Positions 35,470 through 49,855 of a DNA stretch of 64,000 nt are shown here, piece by piece; positions within the stretch are counted from its first letter, which is position 1, and the number at the start of each line of letters is the position of its first letter. Where the stretch lies: contig JAZBQD010000030.1 of assembly GCA_036583965.1 (NCBI GenBank), forward strand, positions 89,821,300-89,885,299, read 5' to 3'. A program made the position numbers and the translations under genes. The DNA is from Prunella strophiata. Taxonomy: Eukaryota > Chordata > Aves > Passeriformes > Prunellidae. The notes under the pieces were generated by a model. That model did no database searches and was not told where the DNA came from. It saw only the letters and a program-made list of their open reading frames with translations.

Positions 35470-38400
35470 AAAAAGAGGGGGAGAGAGAAATAACCCCCGC
35501 TAAAGTTTGTACAATTGGGACCATCTGCTAAAAATAGATTTTGTGGGGTTTGTTTGTCCTTTCCCTTCACTGTGACAATATCTATTTTAAGAGGAAAGCT
35601 GGTAACTGCAGCTAAATCAGAATTTTAGCACACAGGGTCAGAGCAAAAACGAATGGGGAAGAGAGGGAAGACCGGGGGATAAAAGATTAAGATTTTAGGG
35701 CCAGGGCTACACCGGGGAAAGGATGGGAAGCATTCAGATAGCTTAGTGCTGCTTTACAGCATGTTTGTTGAGATCATCATGAGGAAATGACTAAGAAATT
35801 TATGAAATGCTGATGTCAAAGGTAAGCTGATCAAATCAATATTGATTCAGCAGAGTAGTAACTATATGTGTGTGGCACTTACAGCATGTTTGTAATGACA
35901 CAAATGATGAATTTTCAGAAATCATTAGACCTACTGTGCTGTGAGCTGTAGATGAAGTCTCCAGAAGCAATTCCACTACTTTCGTTAGTAGCATAATCAC
36001 GTTCAATTTGTCCTTTAATGAAGGATTTTATGCTGTTACTTCAAGCAACCAAAGCACATATTTTCAGTGAACTTCAAGAATGTAAGCAAATTGGAAAGAA
36101 AAAAGTGGAATCTCTGAAAAAATAAAAAAAGCAACAGAGGAATGGTAATTTGCTGCATACCTGCAAAAAGAATTCTTTTTTAGCATATAGCAAAGAATTC
36201 AACATTCTTGCACTTCCTGGTTTTGTTCTACATCCAGTGAGGATGCTGTAGGTAGCTGTGTGTAATGCTGGTTCAAGGGATTAGGGCATTGCTCCTTTTT
36301 ACTTCCTCTAACTGATGCTCTTTGACAAAACCTTTTAATTCCCAAAGTAATTTTACCAAGTCCACCAAACTAGTCTGTTACTCCTACTCTCCTGATTGTA
36401 TAAGAAAGCATTGAAGCTTTGTTTGCTGGATTCTCCCTGTCTTTTGCCCTTGAACTGCTGGAGCTACATCTGGTAGGATTTTGCAATGTAATTGTGTAGT
36501 TTTATACTGCCAGAAGTGCAGAGCTCTTGCATCTGCTACAACATCCCATTCCTTCCTTTTTCCACTCCCAGCAGAGGAACTCTGGGAGTTGTTGGCATCA
36601 TGCATGGTTGCCCCACTGCCATGAGGTGAGGGTAGAGAGTGGGGAAGTTTATCATGAGGATGCAAAGAAATTTGCAAAGATTCTTGGGTTTCTGGGATTC
36701 AAGTCTGTGAAGGAGATCAGCTGCAGGTGTCTGTTGTGGGAAGTTACAAGAGAGACTGGGGACCCTTCGCATGAGGCATTGTCAGTTGAAGTCAGTGATG
36801 AAAGTCCTATTGACAAGAGCCTCTGGATCAAACCAAAACCTGTTTTCCTGAGAGTGACATTGCCTGCGAATGCAGGCAGATTGAGGTCCCTGACTGGCCA
36901 GTGCTTTGGACACATTCTGCTTGCTTTAGTCACACAAAATGACGTATTGGTGCAAGTTTCCAGGATCCAAACAGGCAGCCCTTTCATAGGCAAAAGCTCT
37001 AATGAAGTCACTGGCACGCAGCCTCACTGGCCTGAGGCCTGCAGGCTATTTCCCTAGTCAATGCACTGGACCTAATCTTATACCCCTTGAGCATCAAACT
37101 CCATGTGTATTTTCTGCAAGTATTTGTTCTCTTTCTGCAAAAGTGCAAGATTTGTGTGCTGTAGAGTGCGGTGTCAGTGAGCAGCTGCTTCTCCTTCAGC
37201 ATGAGTTGTTCAGCACACAGACTTCATTGGCTGCTGGTTGGACAAAACCACACTGCAAAGCTAAGGCAAGGAACAGCTGAGGACCTAGGCTGCCAAACTA
37301 CAAACCTCCTCTTTTAGTTTGTAAGTGTCTGGAAACAAAACAAAATTATTAAAGCAACAGAAAAATTTAAAAGGCTTCAAACAAATATTAAAAAAAAATG
37401 TATTTTTACATGGTAATCTGACTACTTCTAATTTAGTGGAACATGTTAACTCCTCTAGGTTAAGTCAAATACGATCAGTGGAGCTGATTAACAACGAGTT
37501 AAGAGTTACCTTGCAAAATGGATTTTAGTAGCTCTTTGTAAGCTTAGTCCTTCTGGTTTCTGATTAGTCAGCTGGAATTGTTTTTCCCATTCCTAAGAAT
37601 GTAAGAAATATAGATTGGAATGGCAGCTTAATATATTACCTTGGTTACAAAGTGTCATAAAGCACTAAGTTAAAATGATAAAAATCATAAGGATGTTTCC
37701 ATAAGGATGCTTTGTTTTCAGCAAGGAATTTGTACTTGCTCTTTCTTTCTGGAATTTTTGATTTGTTTCCCACAAGCAAATATTATAATACAACGCCCAG
37801 GTATACAGATAAAAAGCATCTTTTAGAACTGAAAAATTACTATCTCCTTCACACTTCTCAGAAAATTATAGAAATAATAAAATACTTCTCAGATATTTTT
37901 TTTCTAATAAGTTTTTTACATGTTCTGCAATGCACCTGTAGGCAGATGCCCAGAAGGAGCCAAGAAAGCAGCTTCTGTGTGTATTGCATGCATAAGGGCT
38001 GAACTGCTGAATTGGATGGCAGCAGCTTGGCCTGGAAGTAAAAGAGGAGGGAATGAAGGTGATCCACATTACCAATTAATTGTGAGTCCTCCCTGTTATC
38101 ACATCCCTGTCACTTGGTAGGATAAGTGCTTGCAGTCCATGCAAAACAACCCTGAGAGGCTCTGCCTTTAGCTGTGCTAGATCTGATCTAAGCCCACAGG
38201 CAGGCTCTCAGCTCAAGTACATCTGAAAATATGGGCCTTAAATATTTAACTTTCTCTGGGAAGTGACTTCCTTTGACAACCTGCATCCATGTTGTCATCA
38301 TTCTTGGTGTGCTATAAATATATCCATGATCTTTGATGCCAATCAACTAATACCAGGTCCTTATCACAACGAGCTCATACACCTCACAGTGTGCTCAAGG

Positions 38401-41400
38401 AGTTATCTTTCTATCTCCTTTTTAAAGATAAAACTAATCCATTGTAAGCCCCATAACAAGGAGCCACTCACAGGGTGAAAGTATAAGTGCAGTTTTTAAA
38501 TGGTATTGTATTTGTCTCATGATGCTTGCCATTAAAGACACAGGTATGAAAAGATGCTCTCTGTTTTTATGCAGCACTGCTGTGGAGATAGAGTATGGTT
38601 TTCCTTGTGCTTGCCAAAGGAGTTGTGCATGGTTTAATTAAAATGTATTATTATCCTCAGGCTTTTTCTTTTTTAAAGTAAAGTGAAGCACCCTACCGAA
38701 GACACAGGACATTCATACACCCAAATCTGTGTCAGCATCCTGCTGGCAGTAAGAGCTTTTGCACAAACATCTGATTGCAGAGTTAGAATTCAACAAAGCA
38801 AGAAGAAACAGGCTGAAGAGCAACTACCTAAATACATGCAGTAACAGAGAGAGTGGGAAGTGGAACTGAGAGAACAATAAATGAAGAAACAATGGAAAGG
38901 TCAAGCACTTACTCAGGATTCGTAAGTACAAATGTTGCAGTTCAAGCAGTGCAGGTGAAAAATGAAATTCTGTCTCTTCACAATTTTTTTTTTGTCTCCA
39001 TACTTTCTTTTTTTCCAGTCATGAATGCCACTGCAGGAAATCTTGCTTATAGTGGAAAAACCCAAATGTGAGATGCAAATAGTACATGGGGCCATCATTA
39101 CAGGACAAAACCCCATTTTTGTGACTGTCTTCACAAGAATGCACTGAATTAAAAGAAAGATACATTTTGTGCAAATGATGTTGAAACATTTGATGAACAA
39201 ACATGATTTTCCATCTTTCCACATAGTGCTGGTTCAGTCAGAAATGGGTGGATGGCAGGACCCTCACTTACTGTGCAAGTGAACTGGGGGCAATATGTGT
39301 GTGGTGGTGAAGATTCTCTAAGCTCCAGAGTTTTGAGAGCATCTGGAGCAGAGTGTTCCCTGACTGTGGGGGGTCACAGGTGGCTCCTGTGTCCACACAC
39401 ATACTGAGGCTGGGTGGGGGCAGAGGGCTGGTGTGCCCACATGCAGGTGAAGAGCTGTTGAGGAAAATGGAAGATGGAAATTTTCTTCTCAGGGGTTGTG
39501 AAGTCTAATTATACTCGGGCTACTTTTGCAGCCATCAAACCAAGCTCTCTTGGAAAGGATAAAGGAAGCCAACATGGCACACAGAAACTCCCATATGTGG
39601 TACCTTCAGGGATTCCCTTCAGCAGTGTACCCATCACTACTCCTTACTCAGGAAAAAATTTTCTCAAATATTCTTCAGTGCTGTTTACAGTCCTGATCTT
39701 CTCCACTCCCTTCCTGCAGTGCATATGTTCCTCTGCTCTCTGGTGTTTTTCCTTTGGTACATGTTTCCTTGGCATGTGGTCCTTTCCCCCTCTGGACCTC
39801 CTGCCTCATCACCTTCTCCCACTGGCAATTCTGGCCCCACTGTTTTTTTGTACAGTGCTTGTACAGTTGTTTCTTCATGCTCCAGAAAAAGTAAAGCAGG
39901 GGTGCAGTGTCAGACAGCCCTTGGTGAAAAAGGAAGGGATGGATCTGACAACTCCATGAACCTGCAAGTCACTCACACTTGGAATCCTCTCAGCTCTTGC
40001 TGGCACTGGTTGCAGTAGGTGACTGAGCTATAGGAACTGGTTTACCCTGAACTGACAGGACAGCAAATGGTGTATCAGAGCTTTGAGAAACAAGTGTGAT
40101 CACACATTACCCTAATTTATATTTAAATATAGTCCTGAATTGCTCCTGCATTTATCTGACAACATGCAGGGGTAAAAAAACAAAATACTTTATTTTGGTT
40201 TATTAAAAAAACCAATAAAATAAAAAACAAGTGAGAGCAACCAAACTTTCAAATTAATCCCCATACTAACTGCATTGCAAGTAATACAGTTACATCAGGC
40301 CTTCCTTTAGGTCGATATTTTCTTTTGCCTGAAGGCCAAATAGGTACTTAAGCATCACCTAATAACCAAAGACCAAATACAAGCACCAGGCTGACATGTC
40401 ATCCATGTCCCACCCCCTCCAGATTGTTTCTGTCTGTCTCATGCTCTTCAAATGGCAATGCAAAGCCCATATGCTGTGGTGTCAGGGAAAAATTCCCACC
40501 ACAGCATCTGGCTGCATGGCAGATCCCGAGGCAGTTGGTGTGTCAGCTTTGGAGCTGCCTCTGCTTTTGTCATGTACCAGGGATTGGTGATGGGACTGCC
40601 TGCTCACCCCACAAACCACTTTGGATTCCAAGGGATCACTAGGTTTGTGTTTGTCAATAAGCTTCTGCTTAAACCTCTCATGAGATCTCTGTACAGGCCT
40701 CCCTTTATGGCAAAATAATGAGAATTTCTTAATGCCAATATGAGTGTGTTCAGCAGAAATATGTGGGTTTAGTTTAAAGTGGACCTTGGCCTGGTGCATA
40801 TACAGGTCACTGTGTACTAGGATTTCTTTCTCAGAGAACTCTTGAATGCTCTTTGAAAAGGTCTTTTTTTTTTTCTTTTTTTTTCCCCCTTTGCTCACCA
40901 GTGTAGAAGCCACTTCTTGATGAATAGGATCCATAATGCCTGGAGATATTTGAGATCAAGCATATGGTCCATTGAATATGCATGGAAGCAGGGTGGGAGG
41001 GAATTGGTGTGCAGCACTGGGGAAAGTGTGTCTGAAAGTTAAGCAGTGCAGAGTTTGGGGGCAGCCTTTCTGCATATTTGGGGAGCCATCACTTTCTGTT
41101 TCCCTTTGATATACTAGTTACTAGCTAGCAATTTGTGGTCAAAAGCAAAGCTGGGGGGTTGAGCACTCAAAGATTTGGTTGTGGCTTGTGTTAGAAAAAT
41201 ACCATTTCACTTGTGGTTTCCTGCAAAATGCTTACTTTTACAGCCAAACCATTAAACAATAAAAACTCAAGTTATTCAGAAGTACATAAAGATAGGAAAC
41301 TTATTTAACTGACAAATGACCAATTCTTTGCTAGGAGAGAGTCTCAAATGACTCTTCTTCCCATTTAAATGAAAAGAGTGCTTGGAGATTACACATTCTG

Positions 41401-44400
41401 GTAAGTTTTCCTTACCAGTGGAGAGAGAGAAAAGGAGACAGGACTGAATAGGAGCGATTGGGCATGAAGTAGTAACTATGAGGTCCTGGAGGCAGGAGAA
41501 CAAGAGAGGGAAGGAAAAAAAAAGACAAGAGAACCCAGAAGAAAGGCAAGGGGGAGGAGGGGTAGAGGAAAAGATATGTAGCAGTTATTTAAGAGATGCC
41601 AGGGAAAACCGGGATGTTTGTGTGTTTGAGAAGAAAGGCAAATTAGAAATACAGAAATTGAGCCAGGAACTATAAAAATTTACTGAAAATAATCCTGGGT
41701 AAAATGTTGCATATGTGAGACTTGAATGAGTTTTGGGAGGGGTGGAGGTGTGGATTTTTTTTATACCATTGCCACAGCATTTTTTTTTTTTACATGTCAA
41801 AATATGAATTAATCTCTAAATCACCGATATGTTATGATTCATTTACTTCATGGGCCAAAATAATGTATCACACTGCATTTATTTCTTATGATTGCTGAAA
41901 GTCCTAGAGAAATTAAGAATTAAAAGACTTTTTAAAGTAACCTTGTCCCTCATTGCTGCATGTGGCAGTGTGGAAACCACAGTGACATGCACCATCATCA
42001 ATATTCCTACCAAAGGAAACATTCATTTCCTAGTCTTACCAGTAAGACTGGATATGGGAGAGAATAAAGATGCTTTATGACTGCATGTAATAGCCCTGAA
42101 TAAATTGCACAAAATTGACCTCTTGCACATCTGAATTGAGTCCTGCAGATGTACCATTTTGTGGAGGGCAGTGTGTCAGTCTGTGTGTGTGTCTGTGAAA
42201 AATGCCTGTAGGGGGGACATGTTTTAAAACAACCTCTATGTCAAAACCAACACCTTCTGAAACAAAACTCTAGACCTTTCTGCTGTCTGTTTGGTGCAGG
42301 ACTGACCCTTCAACATTCATCTATCTCTTAAATCTGATTTAAAATCACAAAGGTAGGGGGAGGAGAAACATTAGGGACATATACTGTTATTTTTGTCTAG
42401 TCAAGTAGGCATTTTCCATGGTGTCTTTGCAAGAAAACTTCTTCCTATCTATGGGTCCTGTGTGAATATTGAGGATGACAGCTTAAAGTAAGACCAGTCA
42501 ATCTATTACAGCCTGTCCTGTGCAACTGTGTCTTTGGAAATGTTCATGCATGTATGATATAGTTACATAATATAGGATAACTTGTTTTTATATGAGTTTG
42601 CTTTATATATATATCTGAGGAAAGTCCATTTATCTTTTTAAACACTTTCTACAGTAACATGAACACACTTAGGTAGATATTTGTAAGGTACTTAAGCTAG
42701 AGTGTTTTAAAAATAAGCAAGAAGAGAATAAAATGGTGAGCCTTTTAAGGCATCTTAGTAGCAGGCTGGAGAACAAGCCTCCTGGCTGAGCTGCTCACCA
42801 GCAGTGATTTCCTCCCAGGACATTCCATAGTGCAACAAAGCCAAATGCATTCAACCCTTGGCCCATCTGAATGTGCTGGAAGGGAATCCAGCCTTTAGCT
42901 GGATTTCTTCTTTACAGATCTCTTAAATGACTCCAAATTCTGTGCCTGTGGTGGTGGGGAGCCTGGGGGCAGGACTCTACTGTAAAAGCCATGAGTCACA
43001 CATAATATGCCACTTTCTGCAACAGTGCATCAATCCCTCTAGAGACTTTTAAAGGTTAATGAACATCTCTGGGTGCAGTGGTCTCATGGCTTAAGTTTGA
43101 AGGTCAGCATCTGCTTACCACTCATTAGAAAACCTTATTTCAAGGGAAAATTGCATAGATGCAGGGTACATGTCCTCAGAAAATTCAAAACAAAGAAGCA
43201 TCTTGGTTCTGTTTATGCTCAAATCCACTTGCTACAGTTCTGTGCCCAAGAAAATTTTGTCCAAGTAAAATATAACTGTCAGAATCTGGTTATATTCAGG
43301 ATGTTTTCTGGGTTCTTAATCACTGTGGATCCTATTTCACAAAGATCTGAAATATGTGCTGGAGTCCAAGAGGCTTCCATGTAATTTAAGCTGCTGTAAT
43401 GCAGGCTTGGCCTCCAGCAGCTGCTGAATAAGCACAGGAGTGCACACACATGCTGAGATCCAAGAAGGTGCTGGAGTGCTGCACCAAGTCATGGCCTCCT
43501 TCTAAAACCTGACTTTCCATCTCTAAAGGAGATGCTGCTAAAGGTCTGGTTTCCTCCAGGCAAGCCAGTCCAGGAATGAAGTGCCAGGCAGCCCTCCACT
43601 CTAGGGGGCCTGTGCTGAAGAAGGCAGATGTGTACAAATATTTCTCTGGAGTCACAGGAGTTACAGCATGCATGATCACTAAAACTCATGCAAAACCCAG
43701 CACTTCTTTCTTAAGAGATAGGGAGGAAATGTCTACTCTTGCACTCTCTGCAGATAAAAAGATAACACTTTCTGCACAGTAACTAGAGCCTTAATTAATT
43801 GCCTTAATTAAATTAAAGAAGACTAACAATAGTAGATGTATCTATATAAAACCTGTCCCAGATTCTAATGACACCTTTGTATTGTACACATGCAACTAAT
43901 TCCTGTATGCTTGCTTTTCTCTTCATTGATCATTTTTTGTCTGTCAGAGCTTTTACCTCTATTTCTCCTGTTTTACAGTCACTGTGAGAATGGTGTACAC
44001 ATTACAACATCTTGTTTTGCTGCTGTAAGTCCTGACACATGGCACCAGCAACATCTGTGACTCAAGGAATTATGCAGGCCAGTACACAGATATTGAAGAT
44101 GCACCAAGGTAAGCATGGCACAACCAAGAGGTCTTACAACCTTTGAGACAAAGTGAAATGCTTGCCTAAGTCTAACTGAAACACATTTCCTTGATTTATG
44201 TTCAAACACATTTACATGTACAGTCTGTTAGATGTCAAATACTTATTAAAACCAGAAGAACTACAAACCCAGTTACTAGACTAAAACTGACTTCTGCTGG
44301 CAACATGTGATGTTTTTGTGGGTTTAGTTATGTTGGAAAGAGTGCCTCTGATTTTCCCTGCTTGGGTCTTTGCATTCTTCCTAAAGATTTAATCAAAGCT

Positions 44401-45614
44401 AAACAACTACAGAAGCTGCATTGCTCAATAAACAATGTTTTCCTTTCATATTTAGACATCACAGATGTATAAGGGACAAACTGTTATCCTACTCAGGATC
44501 CTGTGGAATAGTCATGTTGGACACTGGGCAAATAAACTGGGCTGTTTGGAAGCCTGGTCACTGCTGCTGGTGGTCAGCAGCTGCTCCATGGCAATGGCTG
44601 TAGCCAAAGGAGAGGAAGGCACTGTAAGACTCACACTGTTTCTGAATTCATCCCTTCTCTGCTTTGTCCTCCCCAAGATGTCACAGCTCTCTTTGTACCT
44701 GCTGTGAAGAGGAAGGGGGCTCAGTGGAGCTGGTATTCCTGTCATCCAGTGGCCCTAACCACCCAAATTCCTACCCTTGCTGACACTTGCTGCCCATTTT
44801 CCCAGTAAAGCAAGGCAATTTTTATTTCTTTTGCAAATGAGGCATTCATAAGAACAGTAACCAGGGCAGGAATCTTCCAGCAAAGAATAATAGGCATTTC
44901 CTATGTGCAGTTCCTATGTGAACACAGGTATATAACAGCACAGCCTGGGCTTCTGTTGTGTGAGGTAATTTATATCAGTGTTTGTAGAACTGGGGCCAAA
45001 ATCTCTCAGCACTGGTGCTGTATTTCCACTCATTTTGTACGAGGGTCTTCCTGTGAATGCCCTGTGGGAGCAGCTCAGTGGTACTTAAAGAGATGGTATT
45101 TCTGTAATTATCTAATTATTGCTCCAAGGTTCTTTCTTGTGCTTCTGTTAAACCTTCATTCCAGTGAAAGTGTAACCCCACACTCCTGAATTTGGATAAA
45201 ATGTGATTGAGAATCAACATTAATTCCCCAGCAATCTTTGGAGTAGGTACTGTTCACTTACTTTTATTATTTCTGGTTTGAAAACACAGAATTTAGACTG
45301 GATCATTCTGAATAGAGTGAAAAGTTTCAGAGGTAGTGGAGTGTGCAAATGGGGCTGTAGTTCTCAATTAGATTCTTATATTGACTTAAAAATTAATGGG
45401 ACATTTATTTCTTTAATGAATACTATAACAATTATCTGAATTCCTGTTAGTTGCTATCAATCTCATTTCTAAATTCTGATTTTATTTTTTTTTTTTTTTT
45501 TTTGCAGTAAGGAATCAACAGTGAATTGGATCATATTTATACTCAACAACTTTTCAGTTACTTACCTCTTAATTAATATTGTTTTATGCTCTTAATTCCT
45601 TTATGAGTTCCTTC
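35470..45614. other. Long noncoding interval, no gene seen
   Basis: Ten kilobases hold no gene or transposon I can support. Simple sequence includes the T-rich tract 40864-40890, a purine-rich stretch around 41492-41575, and 19 T at 45485-45503. ORFs of 176 codons (36527-37057, plus) and 161 codons (39474-39959, plus) are the longest; neither shows domains, repeats or conserved-looking motifs. Confidence 0.55.
35790..36090. other. Candidate conserved noncoding element
   Basis: An AT-rich but complex stretch follows the CpG island. It carries TGATCAAATCAATATTGATT near 35828-35847, which includes an ATCAATATTGAT palindrome, and CpG-retaining segments such as 'ctttcgttagtagcataatcacg' (35980-36002). 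It contains many homeodomain-type TAAT/ATTA cores. No repeat or ORF explains it. Conservation is inferred from texture only. Confidence 0.28.
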
Positions 45615-45660
45615 CTGCTGTGTCACAGGGGGAAGTGTCCTTCCCCCGGAGACACAGGAG
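45615..45660. other. Strong 46-nt hairpin with tetraloop
   Basis: Two 21-nt arms (45615-45635 and 45640-45660) are complementary at 18 of 21 positions around a TGTC tetraloop at 45636-45639. The inner stem GGGGGAAG/CTTCCCCC is perfect. Next come an A-A mismatch, a C-G pair and an A-G mismatch. The outer stem is a seven-pair CTGTGTC/GACACAG block, with two more pairs beyond a G-G mismatch. Chance occurrence in 64 kb is roughly 1 in 100 by my estimate. It is short for a microRNA precursor, and no host transcript is visible, so its role is unknown. Confidence 0.8.
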
Positions 45661-48600
45661 TCTAACACCAAAAAAATTAATTAAGGAAAAATTGAGGGTG
45701 TCCTGGGTTACTTCATTCTGATTCCTCCTTTTTAATTCACTTTTCACAATCAGCCTTAAATATTGCACCTTCATTTGAATTTTCAGCTGCTGAATCATGA
45801 TCAGCTGAAGATCCAGTAGCCCTGCACTACTGGATGTAACTCAAGGGGTTATGCTGTTTTTACTGCTTGGCACATACTCAGGAATGGCAACTTAGCTTAG
45901 CAGTTGGAGCATATGGCAGGGGGAGATAGGCCAGCATCTTGGATGAAGATGCATATATTTTGTACTCTCATGGTATGATGCATTCTTGTGCTTTGCAGAT
46001 GGCACCTCAGAATTGTGGCTCTGAAAACTAATTTTGCCCAGCCACGCAGGTCTGCTGACACAAGCACAAGGATCATCTGTTTCTGCAGACACTACTGCAC
46101 ACTGCAGATATCCTAGGCAGGAATTTTTCTGAGAAGAACACCTGCATCATCAGTTGCTGTGGTAAGCAGGAAAAAAAAAAAGCTCAGGAACCTCTGACTA
46201 GCCTTTGTATCTAGAGAGAACAATTCAGCCAGACACGATTGCTACCCTCATGTAACACTTGGACGCTGTTTCTCCTGAAAGTTTATTACATGGTGGTAGT
46301 CAGGGCAAGAGTAATGGGAATACATTGATCTTATGGCAGCTGGAAAGAGAGATTTATTCTAATTGACAGAGATCTAACCTTGCCTTTGATTTGTCAGCAG
46401 CTTCCCTGCACACAGACCAGCAGAGAAACTGCTTTTGTACCACCTAGGGATTGTAGCACTAAAAGTGCCTCTCTCAAAACTTGTTTCTGTTTTATGTCTG
46501 CCTCTCTGCCTCCACAAAACCAGCATCTTGTTATGTGTGCAAGTGCATCAAGGGCTCACTAGACAGGTTTCAGGCAGATTCTGTGCAGCTAACAGAACTG
46601 CAGATTAAGGTGTGAGCACTTTCTGTTCTCTGGCATAATTTGCATTACTTAAAATCACTCTGGGAACATTTTTAAATGCACTAGGCTGGAGTGCAGTTTT
46701 TCTCAGAGCAGTATTGCTTCCTCTCCAGTCTCATTATTTGTGGTACTGTGTCACTGATCTGATCAGGGGATCATACAGGGAGATCATTTAGGAGTACATC
46801 AAGCAGATGAATTTTTAAAGATCATTTTCCTGAATATGCAGTGGGCTTCACATGAGCTACTGTCAGGTCTTCTTAGCTTTCTTTCCCCCCCTCCCCCCCC
46901 CCAAATTTCTGTGCTCTCTGTAGGACTGACAGCCTCAGTACTAGTCTGTGCTTTTTGCTAGATATTCTTCTGAAACAGTAAACAGTTTGGCAGCAAATAA
47001 AGCCATTGGTAATGGACACAAACAGTTAAATTCTATTGTCTACCTGCAACAGGAGAGCTAAAGGAGAAGGAAAAATTGGAATTAAAAACAGATCTGTCAA
47101 GCATTGAATGGGATACTGTCTGGAGTAATGTGAAATTACTGCCAGTTTACAGTGTACCAAGGGGCTTTTTTTTTTTTTCCAGGTGATTCCAAAGAGCTAT
47201 TATTTACAGGACCCCTGAGCAATTGTTTCCACATGGAGCTAAGACAAGGGAGCTGTTGCTGGCACTACCAATAATATCTGTCTGCCTGCTACCAGCAGGC
47301 TGGAAAGCTCAAACATCTGCAGGGTAAGGGGTGGATTCTAGGGTGGAACCTCCTCTCATCACACAACTTCTGTGGACACAAAAGATGCACACATTTTTGA
47401 CAGCATGAGAGTAGATAAGAGCATTTGCTGCCTGCAAATGAATGCTAAAACAGCAGAGAGGTGCCATAATATCTTCCTGCATTCAGATGTTGTGTAAATT
47501 AGCAAGAGATTTCAGGAGGTACCTTATTACCCTCAGTGGAAGGAGCCAATGTGCTACAATCAAAGTAAAGATTTAAGGCAGATTTGAAGACTTAGAATAG
47601 AAAAATATCTGCCCTCTAAATTTATGGTGCTCTGTCTCCCTTATTTTTCCCATTTTTAGACTTCAGCTGATTACCTGGGGTGCCTGATTTAAGCTTTCTA
47701 CTATTGCATCCAAAATCTTCAGTGATTCAGACAGCTACTGACAAACCCTGGTCCTTTGTACAGTCACTGGAGAGAAGCAATTTCCATGCCTAAGTGCAGA
47801 TCTGACTAGGACCCATCACTTGTATTGTCTGTTTTATCTCCACAAGCAGGAAGAACAAATAATTCTGAAGCACTGAGAAAAATCTTTTCTACCTTTCTGG
47901 GTCTCATCTGTCATGGTTTCCCTGAGAAGAAGACAAGAAGAGGAACACATATTTAATTTTTTTCTGTGGGTTTTGTTTGCTGCAAAGATTGAACTGAGTT
48001 TTCTTTTTCTTTCTTCTTGTATCTGAGGGGCCCGAGAACATGAGTAGCTCTTCTCTTGAGCCCATTTCAAAAGTATGTTAAGTGCAGGAGCATTGTTGCA
48101 TCATTTGTTCATAGTGTTCTTCACAAGTGTATAGAAATTAAAATTCAGTTCTGAAAGAGTGCACAGCACCGGTATGATAAAAATCTTTTTAATTGAGTTA
48201 TTTAAGAGAAGATGTTTGCTTACTCCTTATCTCAGTGACCAATCTATTTACATCCACTTTTCCACAATGCATTAAAAAAAAAAAAAAAAAGCTCAGGAGA
48301 AGATTTTGAAATCTTCAGAAACAGAAAAGTCTTGAAAGTCTTGAGTCTTGGGCAGTTTTTCTGAAAAAGAACAGAAAAAAAATTGAAAAAGGCTTTGAAC
48401 TTTGCCATAGTGATCTCTATTTTCACTGTTACTAAGCAAAACTTTGGACATGGACATTCTTAGAGGGTTGTTTATTGATAAATGGAAAGTTTCTTAAAAC
48501 ATTAAGGGAAAAAATAGCATAAATGGAAAGTGAAACCCAACTTGGTGTTTCCTTTATCACTTGGTCTATCTAAAGTGGAAACCTCAGAGTTGAAAATAAA

Positions 48601-49769
48601 AGAAACAGTGGAAGACATGGAGAAATCAAAACAAAAAAAGATATGTGACCAGATGACTAATGAGAAAGAGGCTGTTCTACTGAGAAATCTGAGGCTGTTT
48701 TATAACATTTGCCATGCCTTTGTCACAGCACATAAAATCTGTCATATACATGTTGTGTACCTTATTTGCAATGGTCCCTTGAAGTCATTCATGCTGTTTC
48801 ATGATGTAAAACATAAAAAAGGCAACAAGAAGGGAATGAGATGTCAGCATAGCACTGAAACTCATTTTTCAGCATATTATAGGAGGAGAAGCCATGGCAC
48901 CTAAAGCTGAAAATCTATGAGACAGTGAAAATTTGTTTTGAAACAAATATCAACAATGAAATACTTATTAGATTGTCTGAGCCCTGGAAAGTCAGTCAAT
49001 TAGTTCCAGCATTGACACAATGAGGTTATTTTACCAAGCTGATAGACTAATGATTATCAAAGTTGTTCAAGGAAATAAAATCCTGTAGTCGAGTCAATCC
49101 CATCCAGAACCTGATTAGCTTTTAGAGCTCAAGCTTGATTACCTTGATTTCATTAGTAAAAAACACCACAAGACTAGCAGACACTTAGGACCATCAAATG
49201 ATTTTTTCCTTGTGATCTCAGAGTTGATGTCACGTGAGAAGGCAACAAAAGACTGACACAGACATTGATTCTTCTTCAGGAGACTTGCACAGGACTTTTT
49301 AACTGGGTTTTGTCTGTGAAGAATTTGTCAGATGCACTTTTTTCCTTGAGCTTCTATCTGTAAAATCATGTGGAAAATGGTGGTGTACTGAAGGAAATGG
49401 TTTTAACACTCTAGACAAACACAAGAGAAGAGCTTGTGTACATGGAACTGCTGGCGGTGCATCGCATTTAGGCACAAGCTGCTTACAGATGTTCCTGTTA
49501 GACACTGTGTGGTGCCCTTCTGGAAAGAAAAAGACATGTCATAAGACAAGACAAAGTCTAGTGTGAAGAGCCTGTGTTGTATCAATTTTTCTTATTTCCC
49601 TGGGCAGAAATTATGTTTTGTCTGAGAATGTTACCTGGTAAATAGATAATGCCTTCTTACTGCTGCTAGTTGTCTCATTGAATGTACAGCTGGCAGACTA
49701 TGTGGATATCTAGATGAGGAGATATTAAAAATCATATGTAGCAAGATATTAAAAAATAGTCTGGACATG
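45661..49769. other. Noncoding interval, no gene seen
   Basis: I see no gene. A pyrimidine tract of 7 C, T and 10 C lies at 46885-46902, and 17 A lie at 48274-48290. The 124-codon plus ORF at 48530-48904 has no recognisable features. Confidence 0.55.
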
Positions 49770-49855
49770 GCCCTGCTTTATGTGCCCCTGCTTGAACAGG
49801 GGGGTTGGACAAGATAATCCCTGGAGGTCCATTCTGACCTGTGATTCTGTGGTAT
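49770..49855 (+). mobile_element. CR1 LINE 3'-end fragment
   Basis: The plus strand reads 'gcccctgcttgaacaggggg', then 'gttggacaagataatccctg', 'gaggtccattctgacc' and 'tgtgattctgtgg'. This is the characteristic CR1 3' end in sense orientation, including the terminal 'gattctgtg' unit. Only the last 90 or so bases are present, as is usual for strongly 5'-truncated copies. Confidence 0.87.

Noticed and set aside
36527..37057. 176-codon plus ORF as a gene
   Set aside because: No domain, repeat or splice context was recognised. An ORF of this length is expected about once by chance over six frames of 64 kb at this composition, and a minus-strand ORF of 121 codons overlaps it.
45485..45508. T19 followed by GCAG as a 3' splice site
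   Set aside because: The tract looks like an acceptor, but no open downstream exon with a donor or conserved coding sequence follows.
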